Source: Actinernus sp. WN-2022
Taxonomy: Eukaryota > Cnidaria > Anthozoa > Actiniaria > Actinernidae
DNA: 64,000 bases
Direction: 5' to 3'
NCBI GenBank assembly: GCA_030867875.1
Contig: JAOWCC010001634.1
Span: 35,359,867 to 35,423,866 of the forward strand
In this document: in pieces, positions 48,301 to 60,300 of the stretch
Numbering within the stretch: the first letter of the stretch is position 1
Layout of the letters: each line of letters begins with the position of its first letter
The notes under the pieces: generated by a model
Told to the model about the DNA's origin: nothing
Seen by the model: only the letters and a program-made list of their open reading frames with translations
Database searches by the model: none
Program-made: the position numbers and the translations under genes

Positions 48301-51300
48301 ACTCACTATTATTACTCATTCATTATGCACTGCGCACCCACTTTACGCACCCTCCTCCCATTAACCTATTGATTATTCGTTGCACAGCCTCGTCATACAG
48401 GCTACATAACCCATACATTATTACTAACCGAAAGTTTGAAAACCATATCTGAGGACATTCACATGGTATTTCACTTTGTATTTCTCTTCTATCTCAGGAT
48501 ATTATTTTGGTAGTTTTGTTTAAAAACTTGAATGTTCAATTCCATTAACAGTACCCCTTTAAGCGTAAGTAGTGGCGTTTTTAGGTGTTAGCGTGCAAGC
48601 ATCATTGTCTGTACTGTACTCTTATTGATCGTGGTCAAGAGCCAATCGAAAAGTGAGAAATCTGGCTTTTGTTACAAAAAGTTATCAGCTCACGTTGCAA
48701 TAAATTTTCACCAAGCTAGGCGTGGATACAAATTCACTGGATAGATTCCCCTTTCTTGCAGAGAATGGTTGCTGGAATGTGTTGGACGTCCAGAAGAATT
48801 TCATCCTCGCGTCATTTTCAAGCCCTTCAGTGCCTCATAAGCTGGTTGGTATTTTAAAACTTTAAAGTGCAAGTAGCGCCATAAAACAACATAAACTCTT
48901 TTTGCTCCAAATTCTATTTCTGATATTAGTACTTCAGTTGTCTAACTTAGTTTTCTTTGAGAGACAGGAGCAGAAATTCAACTAGAATAAACGCTACACG
49001 AATTGCGGGATTGATTCATCTTGTTATGTGACAATTAAAACCTATATACGGGATTTTATTGTAGTAGTTTTCTCTAGGGAGGGAGTTGATTCATCTTATG
49101 ACGTCACAGGATCCATGAAAAGTAACGAAAACTAGGGATTAAATGCCAGAAATATTACAAAATTTGCAAGATTAATACCTTTTTGTGGGAAACAAGCACA
49201 ATGGTACAATTTTTATTTTTATTTTTTTTAACATGATACTTGCACTTTAACTGGAAAATGTTCTGACAAAATGAAACGTACGAAAATTTAAACGTCTGGA
49301 CAAAGGAAACATCCGAACATTAAACTTTCCAAATATTTTAAATGGAGATCAATTGTTGACATTATAACTAAAAGCCCTCCACCACCTATAAAATACTCGA
49401 CAATGCGAGTCGGGAAAATTAGTTAACTGATATCTTATTGGAATCTTTACCCGTTTGTCGTCTTCAAGGACAACAACTGACTCTTCAAACTCCACTTCCT
49501 GTACATCGGCTTGTTAGCGTTCATCTCGACTTTTGCAGTGTTTGACAAAGTTATGATCATTAAATGTTTTAATTATTTAAAGTGCATATGAGCCTAAATA
49601 TTTTATCAGTAAAATCGATTCTACATCAACTAAATAGTTGAATGGTAAAATAGTTCTTGATTTGAGTGATGCGTGTATGAGTTATAAAGGTTTATATTTC
49701 GAATATGCTAATGATGTGACCTCCAACAGGGAATTACTGTCATTTTATTCTCCTTGTGAATGAAATTGACTTCTGGTTTAGACAAAATATTTGGTAAAAT
49801 CACTGATATATATATAACATAGATGTTTATAAAATAGTTTCGATAGTACGCACGCTCTGATTGGCTGTAAGCCGTGTTTCTATAACTCTATAGAAACATA
49901 GACAGTTGAGCGCGCGCTTGAGCTAGTTGTGAGAATTTACGTTTTGGTTATCAAATTAAGCGAGCGTTTCCGTGCTTTTATTCGTTTATTTTATAAAGGA
50001 AATAGGAAACATTTTCACCTTGTTTCTATAGAGTTATAGAAACACTTGTGGAAGTTTGGAAGAACTCGAAATAGCTGTGGAAACACTCGCCCTTCGGGCT
50101 CATGTTCCCACTGCCATTTCTCGTTCTCCCAAACTCCCACTCGTGTTTCTATAACTCTACAGAAACACGGGAAATGTTTTCTATTTCTTAATTATAGAAG
50201 CTCATTTATCTCTACCAGTACGTTTTTGAGAAAGTTTGTTCTTTTTGGGTTCAGATTGGTTGTTTAGAGCGGTTTTCGATTGAGTGTCGTAAAGTAATTA
50301 GGTGATTGCTTTCGAGTTTGATTGGAGTTATCCATGACTGCTTTTGCTTTTCCTCGTGATTGGTTCAATCATGAATTACTTCAGTTCGTGATTGGCTCAT
50401 TGCGTTTTTACTTGCTCCCGTGAATGGTTTGTAATTACTAGTTTGGTTTTGGTTTTACAACACCCAATCGAATACCGCTCTACAACAATAAAAACAAGAA
50501 CTAGTGGATTTTTTTGCCAACTTACCATCACTTTAATAATTCTATAAACAGATGTTGGCAGCGCTTCCTTCCAGGCCCGGAGATACCGATTTGGACTGGA
50601 TCACAATAGGTGACTACACAATTAACCTGCTTGCCGACTGTAAAGCTTGGTTTGCACTTGCAACATAAGCACAAGCAGCATTCGCATGCGCAGACGCAGT
50701 AATGTGTTGATCATTAGCGGTGTTTGTTCTTATCTCACACCTATGAGTAGAACAAGTACCGCTAATGATAAATACGGTACTGCGTCTGCGTATGTTGCTT
50801 GTTCTTATCTCACACCTGTGAGTAGAACAGGTACTGCTAATGATAAATACGGTACTGCGTCTGCGTATGTTGCTTGTTCTTATCTCACACCTGTGAGTAG
50901 AACAAGTATCGCTAATGATAAATACGGTACTGCGTCTGCGTATGTTGCTTGTTCTTATCTCACACCTATGAGTAGAACAAGTACCGCTAATGATAGATAC
51001 GGCACTGCGTCTGCGTATGTTCTTGTTCTTATCTCACACCTATGAGTAGAACAAGTATCGCTAATGATAAATACGGCACTGCGTCTGCGTATGTTGCTTG
51101 TTCTTATCTCACACCTGTGAGTAGAACAAGTATCGCTAATGATAAATACGGCACTGCGTCTGCGTATGTTGCTTGTTCTTATCTCACACCTGTGAGTAGA
51201 ACAAGTACCACTAATGATAAATACGGTACTGCGTCTGCGTATGTTACTTGTTCTTATCCCACGCCTGTGAGTAGAACAAGTACCGCTAATGCTAAATACG

Positions 51301-54300
51301 GTACTGCGTATGCGTATGTTACTTGTTCTTATCCCACGCCTGTGAGTAGAACAAGTACCGCTAATGATAAATACGGTACTGCGTCTGCGTATGTTCTTGT
51401 TCTTATCTCACACCTGTGAGTACAAGTATCTGTATGTTCTGTATGTTTAATCGGTAAAGCTTGTTGCATTACAAAACCGATAGTGGCAGACAGTGCCTTT
51501 ACATATATTACAAAATTACATTACATATATTTAGAAAATTACAGTGTCTATTTAAGACTTACATATAAATTCAGTCGATGATAAATAATAATGATATATA
51601 TGATTAAGTCGGACATAAGTAGGTATTACTAGTCATTTTTATGCATGTTGTTTAGGAAAGCCATATTTTTTTTAGAAAATGTATCTATGTTAAGGGACAT
51701 AACTAAATCCTCTGGAAGAGCATTCCAGATGGGAACAGTCCTGGGAAAGAAAGAGAATTTAAAAACATCGGTCCGAGTCGAAATATGTTTGTATTTTAAG
51801 TTGTGTTTACGGCGTGTGACTGACTTTGATGCAAGTGTGAGATATTCGTTAAGGTCAGTTGCGTTAAAACCATGAGAAGCCTTATACATAAAGTTCAAGC
51901 GGAGACATTCGCGACGCACTGAAAGTAAGGGCCATTCTAGATTTTTGAGCATAGCACCAACACTGGACTCTCTGGAGTAATCCCGGTGTACAAAACGCGC
52001 AGCTATTTATCAAGTACCGTTAATGATAAATACGGTACTGCGTCTGCGTATGTTGGTTGTTCTTATCTCACACCTGTGAGTAGAACAAGTACCGCTAATG
52101 ATAAATACGGTACAGACTGCGTCTGCGTATGTTGGTTGTTCTTATCTCACGCCTGTGAGTAGAACAAGTACCGTTAATGATAAATACGGCACTGCGTCTG
52201 CGTATGTTGCTTGTTCTTATCTCACACCTGTGAGTAGAACAAGTATCGCTAATGATAAATACGGTACTGCGTCTGCGTATGTTGCTTGTTCTTATCTCAC
52301 ACCTATGAGTAGAACAAGTACCGTTAATGATAGATACGGCACTGCGTCTGCGTATGTTGCTTGTTCTTATCTCACACCTGTGAGTAGAACAAGTACCGCT
52401 AATGATAAATACGGCACTGCGTCTGCGTCTGCGCGCGCTAATGGATTACGGTTATGGTCTTTTTAAGCTCTTCAAATCTTATTTTTTACTGCTACAATGT
52501 TTACATTTTCTTAACTTCAGCTCGTACATCTACGTCTAAAGGTTAGTTTGACATATCTGGTGTATTTTGGTAGTGCTTTCTCTATATTCTTGACTTTAAA
52601 ATTCTGTTTTCTATTTCGCTGGTCGGCATCTTCTAGCTGTTTTACTTATAATTCCATTTCCTTCTTCGTTGCGCTCTTAATTTATTGTTCTGCGGTCTTA
52701 ATACATCAGTACATTGCTTAATCGTTTACATTTTCTTTACTTTTTCAGTTATTACTAGTTTTCTAATTCCTATTTTCCTACGTTTACTCATCAGTTATTA
52801 TACTCTCACACTAGTACATTTTCGTTTGTATTGAACTTTCCATTCCGTCATTATCTTTCTCATACTCCGTTTAGTTTATTTTCACACTACAACACTCAGT
52901 TTCTTTCTATTTCTACATTTTAAACCATTATTTAGAGTCAACTTTCATCTCATTAGGTTCATTATTAATATTTTGTTTTAAGTTTTTCACTTCATCCTGA
53001 CCAAACGGTTATTTTTTGGTTTGTATATTTCTCATACATATTTGAATTTCGAAGAGCATGAAGATTGCTCGAGCCCGAACATAACCGTTCTCGCAGCGCG
53101 CGCTGTAAATTACAACGTTTGAACTTACGCTACAAAAGGATTCAAAGGATGGAATTAGCATAATAACGGCCATGGCGTCTGGACGTTACTACCTTACGTT
53201 CCGAGTTTTATTTGGCTTACTACTTTTCCAGTGGATTATTTTTGCCAAAAATGGTATCCATAAGTCCTCTGCTGCTAAAGAACAACCTGGAATATGTTTT
53301 TCCATCTACAATTATTCACCAGCGAAGTGTTACGAACTCGCTTTTTTTGGAGCAAAATGGCCGCGGACAGTTCTAACCGCCAGCGACCACGTGAAACGAG
53401 CCAAAGCTGCTACCGCATATTATGGAAACTCTACAGCATCTTTCCGGCCGATTATCCAGCTTATTCACGACATAGAACTTAACCCAGGACCTAGTAAAAT
53501 TGGAAAACAAACTGGAAATAATGTCACGATCGCTCACTTGAATGCACGATCTCTCAAATGTCGAGACCACTATATTCAATTGAAGGAGACAATAATTGAC
53601 AAGAAGTTCGACATCTTCACAGTATCCGAGACCTGGCTTGATAACTCTGTAACCGACCTCGAAATTGAAGTACCAGGGTACGATATTTACCGTATCGACC
53701 GCCTAAACAAGAGAGGCGGCGGCATTTGCGCATACGTTTTGCGGACCTACAAAACAGAGGTTCTGACCAACATCTCACAAATCGCGCCTTCTGGTTTCCA
53801 CCAATTATGGCTAAAAATAGAAGTCAGAAACCTGAAATCCTTCATCATCTGTACAACCTACAGACCCCCAGACACTTCTTTGAGCTGTTTCGATATGGAC
53901 CTTACAGATAATTATATTTATGCTTCGTCTTATAATGTACCTGTATACATACTTGGAGACCTGAACTGTGACATGGCGAGCATGGATACGGCTGGTTATA
54001 AAGCCCTTAATAACTTTTGTAGCTCTTACAATGTAACACAGCTCATAACCACGCCAACCCGGGTTACTGAGTCCTCTAGCTCAATTCTGGACGTTATTCT
54101 TGCATCTGACACGAAGCAAGTGCAAAAGGCCGCAGTGTTACAAAGCTCAGTCAGTGATCATGACCTAATTTATATCACTCTCAAACTGAAACAAATGCGC
54201 ACCAAACCAGTGTACATTACTACTAGAAGCTTTAAACACTATAAGCCTGAGGCATTCGATAGGGATATTTCCTTAGTACCATGGTCCATTGTGGATATTT

Positions 54301-57300
54301 TCGACGATGTTGACGACAAACTCTATGTATTTGATACATTATTCAACGATATTCTTGAACAACATGCACCTGTCAAAACTTTTAAAGTTCGCGGGAAACC
54401 TAACCCATGTGTTACTGACAATATCCGTGGATTAATGAAGACAAGGGATAAATGGCATAAAGCAGCTAAGAAAACAAATGATCCCTTGGCATGGACGACA
54501 TATAGGTTCTTCAGACAGGAGGTAAAACGTGAAATTCGAATTGCAGAAAGGGATTTTGTCGCTGAGCAGATACAGAAAAATCCAAACAACACCAACAGTA
54601 TTTGGAAAACAATCCGTCACTGCATACCAAACAAGTCTAAATCACAGCGTATCTTTAGCAAAGACGATAAAACTGTTGCTGACGAATTCAATAAGTTTTT
54701 CGTTTCTGTCGGTCAAACTACCATCGAGAATATCAAATCGCTGGCCAATGAATACAATATTGTGACAGGAAGCAGCGATAACTTCATCCCAAGAGAATAC
54801 CAAACATGCGAACAATTCTCACTGAGCCCCATTGTTTGTAAACACGTCGAGGATATAATATTATCTATGCCCTCTAACAAAGCTCCAGGGATTGATAAGA
54901 TTCCGATCCGTGTAATTAAGGACTGCCTAGGCCCTATTCTCCCAGTTTTTACTTCCATTGCAAACACTTCAATAGCCACCAACACCTTCCCTGCACAATG
55001 GAAACTAGCTGAAATTACTCCAATACCTAAAGATGTAGACTATGAACAAGCGAATAAAAATAGACCGATTTCGCTCCTACCAATATTATCGAAAGTCTGT
55101 GAAAGGATCGTCCACAATCAATTTACATCATATCTCATATCAAAGGGAAGGCTGTCAAATAACCAAAGTGGAAACAAGAAATTTCACTCTACAGAAACTT
55201 CTGTCATTGAAACAACAGACAAGATTCTCCAGGCCATTGACAACAAAAAACTAACTGCTCTGGTTCTTTTAGACATGAGTAAGGCTTTCGACAGCGTCGA
55301 CCACAAACTGATGATCTCTAAACTACAAGATGTAGGGGCTTCACCTTCATGCACAGACTGGTTTCGTAGCTACTTGAGTGACAGACGACAAGTTGTCCGA
55401 ATTAACTCAGCCCTATCTGAGCCTCTTACTATGGTCAGCGGCGTGCCTCAAGGGAGCATACTGGCACCACTCCTATTCAGTATATATACGAATGATCTCA
55501 CCTCTGTACCACAGAAATGTATTGCAACGAGTTATGTGGACGACACCAAACTACTTATATCATTCAATCTGAGAGAGAGGACATCTACAATAACTGATAT
55601 AGAAGAAGATTTATTTAACGTCAGCAAGTGGTGCTGTCAGAATCGCTTATTATTAAACCCAGATAAAACTAAACTCTTAGTATTTGGTAGTAAACAGAAG
55701 ATAGCTGAACTAGAATATTTTAAGATTTCATTGCTAGGAAAGGAGCTGTTACCAGTATCCAGTGCTAAAGACTTGGGCGTGATCTTAGACACGAACTTAA
55801 CCTACGACGAACACATTACTAAGACCGTTTCTTCATGCTTTTCTCGACTAGCACAAATAAACCGTGTTAAACACGCGTTTAATAAGAACACTTTAATTAC
55901 TGTTATTAATACATTAGTATTTAGTAAGTTGCTTTACTGCTCGAATGTATGGGCAAATACATCTAATAGAAACATACGTAAGCTACAATCATGTCAAAAC
56001 TATGTCTGTCGTATTGTTAGCGGGGCCAAAAAGTATAACCATATTACACCTATACTAAAAGAGCTAAATTGGCTCCCAGTGGATAAGCTAGTGTATTTTA
56101 GAAGTGCCACTCTGGCATTCAAATGCATGACTGATTCCGCACCAGGTTATTTAATATCTAAATTCACGAAGCGCTTCAATATTAGTGGTCGTGAAACTCG
56201 AAACTCGCAATTATTACAAATCCCCTTATTCAAATCTGCGAGTGGTCAGAGAAGTTTTTATTACAGAACAGTAAAAATATGGAACTCACTAGATAATGAA
56301 CTGAAATTAAGTAAAGACGTTTTAAGTTTCAAGCGAAAGCTGAAGAGCAAATTATATCAAACTCAAAATAGGTTAAATTAATAGATGTAATTCAAATTAT
56401 CATGTACACTCAGTGTAGTTGTATTGTATTTGTATTTTGTCTTTGAAAAGCCTTTTTAAGGAAAGATAAATAAAGTATGAAGTATGAAGTATGAAGTATG
56501 AAGTATGAAGTATGAAGTATGAAGTATGAAGTATGAAGTATGTCGCAAGTGAAAACCAGGCTTAATTTGTTTCGGTTTGGGTTACCTGTTATGCGCGCCA
56601 CAGGTAACCCAACATTAAAATCAAATTTGCCCGATAAAAGCGATCCAGAAAAGCCGCTAAAGGCTAACTACACAGTATGTATGTGTCTAAAATACCCTTG
56701 CATGGCAGGCAACTGATCTTTACATTTATGTCATTTCATCAATAGCTGAGCCGAAACCCGCCTCCCAAGACATGAAATGGGAGATCATTACTTTGACTCC
56801 TGATGACAAGGAAGAAGGTACACAAACCCGGGCTGATTCTGATCTGAAAGTTAGAAGGACACCCTCTTTCACACTAAAGACAGTTTAATCTCATCCATTT
56901 TTCTTCTACCCAAAACTTCATCAACACGTTAAGCTCAACAGCTTGGAAATACGTTTTTTTCCCTTGTCGTCGTGAGTTTGTCATAATACACGAGTATTAT
57001 GACAAACAACATTCAAACAACATTCAACATTCAAAACTCGAAGATAAAAACCGTATCTGAGCTCGACCATGTATATCTTCTATAAATACGCTTTGAATAC
57101 GACATTTGCATTATAACGTCATTTTACTACAACTTCCAGAATCCTTTTCAAATTATTTTTCTCATTCAAATTTATCAACTCCTTTGAGAATTCCAAGACA
57201 ATGGTCCAAATTAGCGGAACAAAAGGATTGGCGCAAAGAGTTCTGGTAGTTGTAGCATGTGACGTCATCATGTTATGTCCTATTGTTCTATTCCACATTG

Positions 57301-60300
57301 CAGGTTACAATAAGGATTACGAAGCGGTCCTTATCAAGCCGTCCAATCCGGAGTCAGAGAATATCAAACCTCCACTAATTGTCTTCCCACATGGCGGTCC
57401 TCACACTGTGTATTGCTCTGGCTATATGATCTACGTCTCTGGTCTGTGTAGGCTTGGTTTCGCTGTTCTTTTGGGTTAGTACTCTTGTACTTTCAACTGG
57501 AAGCAAAGAAATGAGAGGGGAACCAAACATATTCTCCTGACTCAGAGGGATGAGGTGGTAATCCCCGGAATTTTGGGCGAGGGTCTCAAAACCCTGACCC
57601 TATTTCAGACCAAAATATGGGTTTCCTTACCCTTTTTCATACATGACCCCGAAAATCTTACCCGCGCAATGCACCTCTTAAATCTTCGTATAATCGCGTT
57701 ATCTAATCCGATGACATTTTAGCCCACACCGCGGCAAAACGGTATGCTCCGCTGGCCAAAAGAACGAAGGCTCCGCTATCAAATACAAATTACCGAGGGT
57801 TTCAACTTTTTTAGTAAATAATTTTATAACTTAGTAAACTCACAGTGAATTACAAATTAAGAAAACTTCAACCTGTTAAAGTCTTAGGCTTAGCTTTTAA
57901 GTAGTTTTCTTATTTTTTGACAAAACAGTTCACAAATGGATACTTTTAAGCAGAAATTTTAAAATCACGGGTGTGTGCCTGTTGTTTCATTTCAGTTTTC
58001 GCGGGAAACTGGGGGCGGCCGCGCGTCGACAAGAAATAGCAAATACGCATGCGCGTGACGTTTTGCCGCGGTGTGATTCTAGCCGTGGTTTGGTCTCTTT
58101 CACAATTTGTTTTGAAGGTCAATGTTAAAATAACGAGAAATAAATCAACATGTGCGGTATCATGCTTCCATGTCAAACCATGCTCCTTTCCAGACTAAAA
58201 AGGTAACGTTTATCACGCTGTTTCAGTCTAAAACAGCTCGAAAACCATACCCTGTGGGGCGACACATAGCCGTATGTCTTATATGGCAGTAGACTGACTG
58301 AAAATGATAATTTAACAAAGATTAAAATACTAAAGCTAACAGAGTATACTTTCCAGGTTTACTGGAGGATAGGCCTTTTGCAGGAAACAGTCACGTGCTG
58401 ATATATCTGACTTCAGTAACCAATGAATTGAGCTCGTGATTCCATGGGATGGGCTTTACTGAAACAGTCACGTGCTGATATATCTGACTTCAGTAACCAA
58501 TGAATTGAGCTAGTGATTCCATGGGAAAGGCTTTACTGGACGGCAATCGAACATTTAAACGTTGTTTTAGAAAGACTGACAATCGATTGGGGGTGTACAA
58601 ACACGTTTTGCTAATAACTCTACCGATCTCGTACAAGTGCCTTTGAATATATGAAGTCAGATTTGTTTCCAGTACAAGTACGTGATTGCATTCCTACCAA
58701 AGGCCCTTTGACAATGTGGATGGCAAACTAAGATTCGATTGAATCAAGAAAATGCTTTACAGCGATATTGAGAGCAACCTGATTTCAGTCCACGCTGAAC
58801 CAAAAACAAGTCGCTAGAATAAAATTTGTAATCCACTTTATTTGTTGCCATCCTTTGTGAACCTGAACGTTTTAGAAAGCATATTAATTAGGACGTTCAC
58901 AATGTATGTCGGGTGTTTCTTGATTTCCTTGAAGTTTCAATACGATTGAAAGTGTCTCTTTAGTAAAGTAAATTGGCCCTTTGCTGGACATGGTCACGTG
59001 ACCTTGTCAATCAATATAAATAATTGGTGCTAACTCTGTTCAATTTGAGTTTTCAAGAATTTGCCATTCCTTCAGTTTTAAAGGCTCAGTACGGACCTTG
59101 ATGCTTTGCGCGCATCTGTTTTGTTTTGTTTCGCTTGAAATCAAGGCTTCTATTGTCTTGTCTCGTAAAACTTCAAATTTTCAACTGCGACAAATGGCGG
59201 ATTTGAGGTACGCGGCGCGCAAAGCATCAAGGTCCGTACTGGGCCTTTAAAGATATGAACCTAAAACTTGTGCTGGCTACTAATTGTGGCTCGCCCTTTC
59301 CATTTCTGACATCCAAATGTTTTGGATTGACAAGCTAAAAAAGGTTACGTGACCATGTCCTGCAAAGGACCTATTTCAAGGCATGTTTTCTTTGCAGTAA
59401 ACTACAAAGGTAGCATTGGATTTGGTAAGAAAAGCCTCGAGTCTCTGTTGGGAAGAATAGGAACTCAAGATATCGCGGAAGTTCGGGTAAGAATGAAGAT
59501 GGGGTGGTTGTTCGGCTTACAATCAGTCCTAACGGGACGAGGGAAGGGAATGAAGGAAGGTAAAAGTGGACAGCCTCATTCAAAGGGCCTTTGTCAAACC
59601 TCCTCCATTGGATATGATATAAATTCTGTGCCCCCCTAAAAATGAGCAATTCGATTTTTTGCTTGTCCTTATTTTAATAATCCTAGAAAACTAGAAGAGA
59701 CAACAAAACAAGGAATTTATTTCTCAGTCCGCAGCATTTCGTGCTCTTGAGAGAGGCGATCTCGATGACAAGAATGTTTACGTCATGGGAGGATCACACG
59801 GAGGGTTCATCGGAAGTCATCTCATTGGACAATACCCAGTAAGTATGCACCAAACTGTGAAATTGGTTACGTAACTCTTAGGGAGAAAATGTGTTTAAAG
59901 GCATCCCCCGGTAACTGTTTGCTTCTATCAACAGGACATGTTCCGTGCGAGTGTCCTGCGGAATCCAGTAATCAACGTGGCGTGTAAGAACACATATTTA
60001 ACTATCAGATATTATGGTTCACTAATAAATGATCTCCGATTCTGATTAGATTACGTGACGCGATAGTAGACTCTGCGGTGTATGCTTTAGTAATCGCGTT
60101 CAGCTGTAGAGTTTGGACTGTGAAGTGTAATCCTTACCATTTACACCCTCGCTACACAATAACGAGGGTGTACATAACCTGCCAGATGAGGCTAAAAGAG
60201 CCAAATCTTTACGGCAATTCAACAGTGTCTGTTCCTGATACTGAGTTATACTGATAGCAGATTTCTACTGATTTTTATCAATATGTTTTTAATCTGTACA

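Larger units (their letters stand above)
46443..48400. repeat. Inverted AT-rich flanks around a nested-MITE block (intron 14)
   Basis: Left 46443-46560 (GTTAATGGGAGGAGG, AATGAATGAGTAATAATAGT) and right 48230-48400 (its inverse) are long imperfect inverted repeats. Between them lie polypyrimidine TCCTCC tracts (46680-46860), a GAAGGGCTG-family element, a TTAA-flanked MITE and unassigned sequence. It may be one large foldback element. Confidence 0.6.
50641..56565. mobile_element. TIR element (AAGCTTGGTTTGCACTTGC) carrying a minisatellite and LINE insertions (intron 16)
   Basis: The left end TAAAGCTTGGTTTGCACTTG is matched by the inverted right end CAAGTGAAAACCAGGCTTAA (56546-56565). Between them lie the 75-bp minisatellite, a LINE fragment and a full LINE. 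The element probably grew by insertions; no clear target duplication is seen. Confidence 0.6.

Noticed and set aside
50725..51425. Possible CRISPR-like array (regular repeats with a hairpin)
   Set aside because: The units are contiguous tandem copies without unique spacers, in a eukaryotic intron, with no cas genes.
50647..52466. Open frames with 25-residue repeats (SYLTPVSRTS...)
   Set aside because: They follow from a 75-bp minisatellite unit and are interrupted by a LINE fragment; there is no start context or conserved protein.
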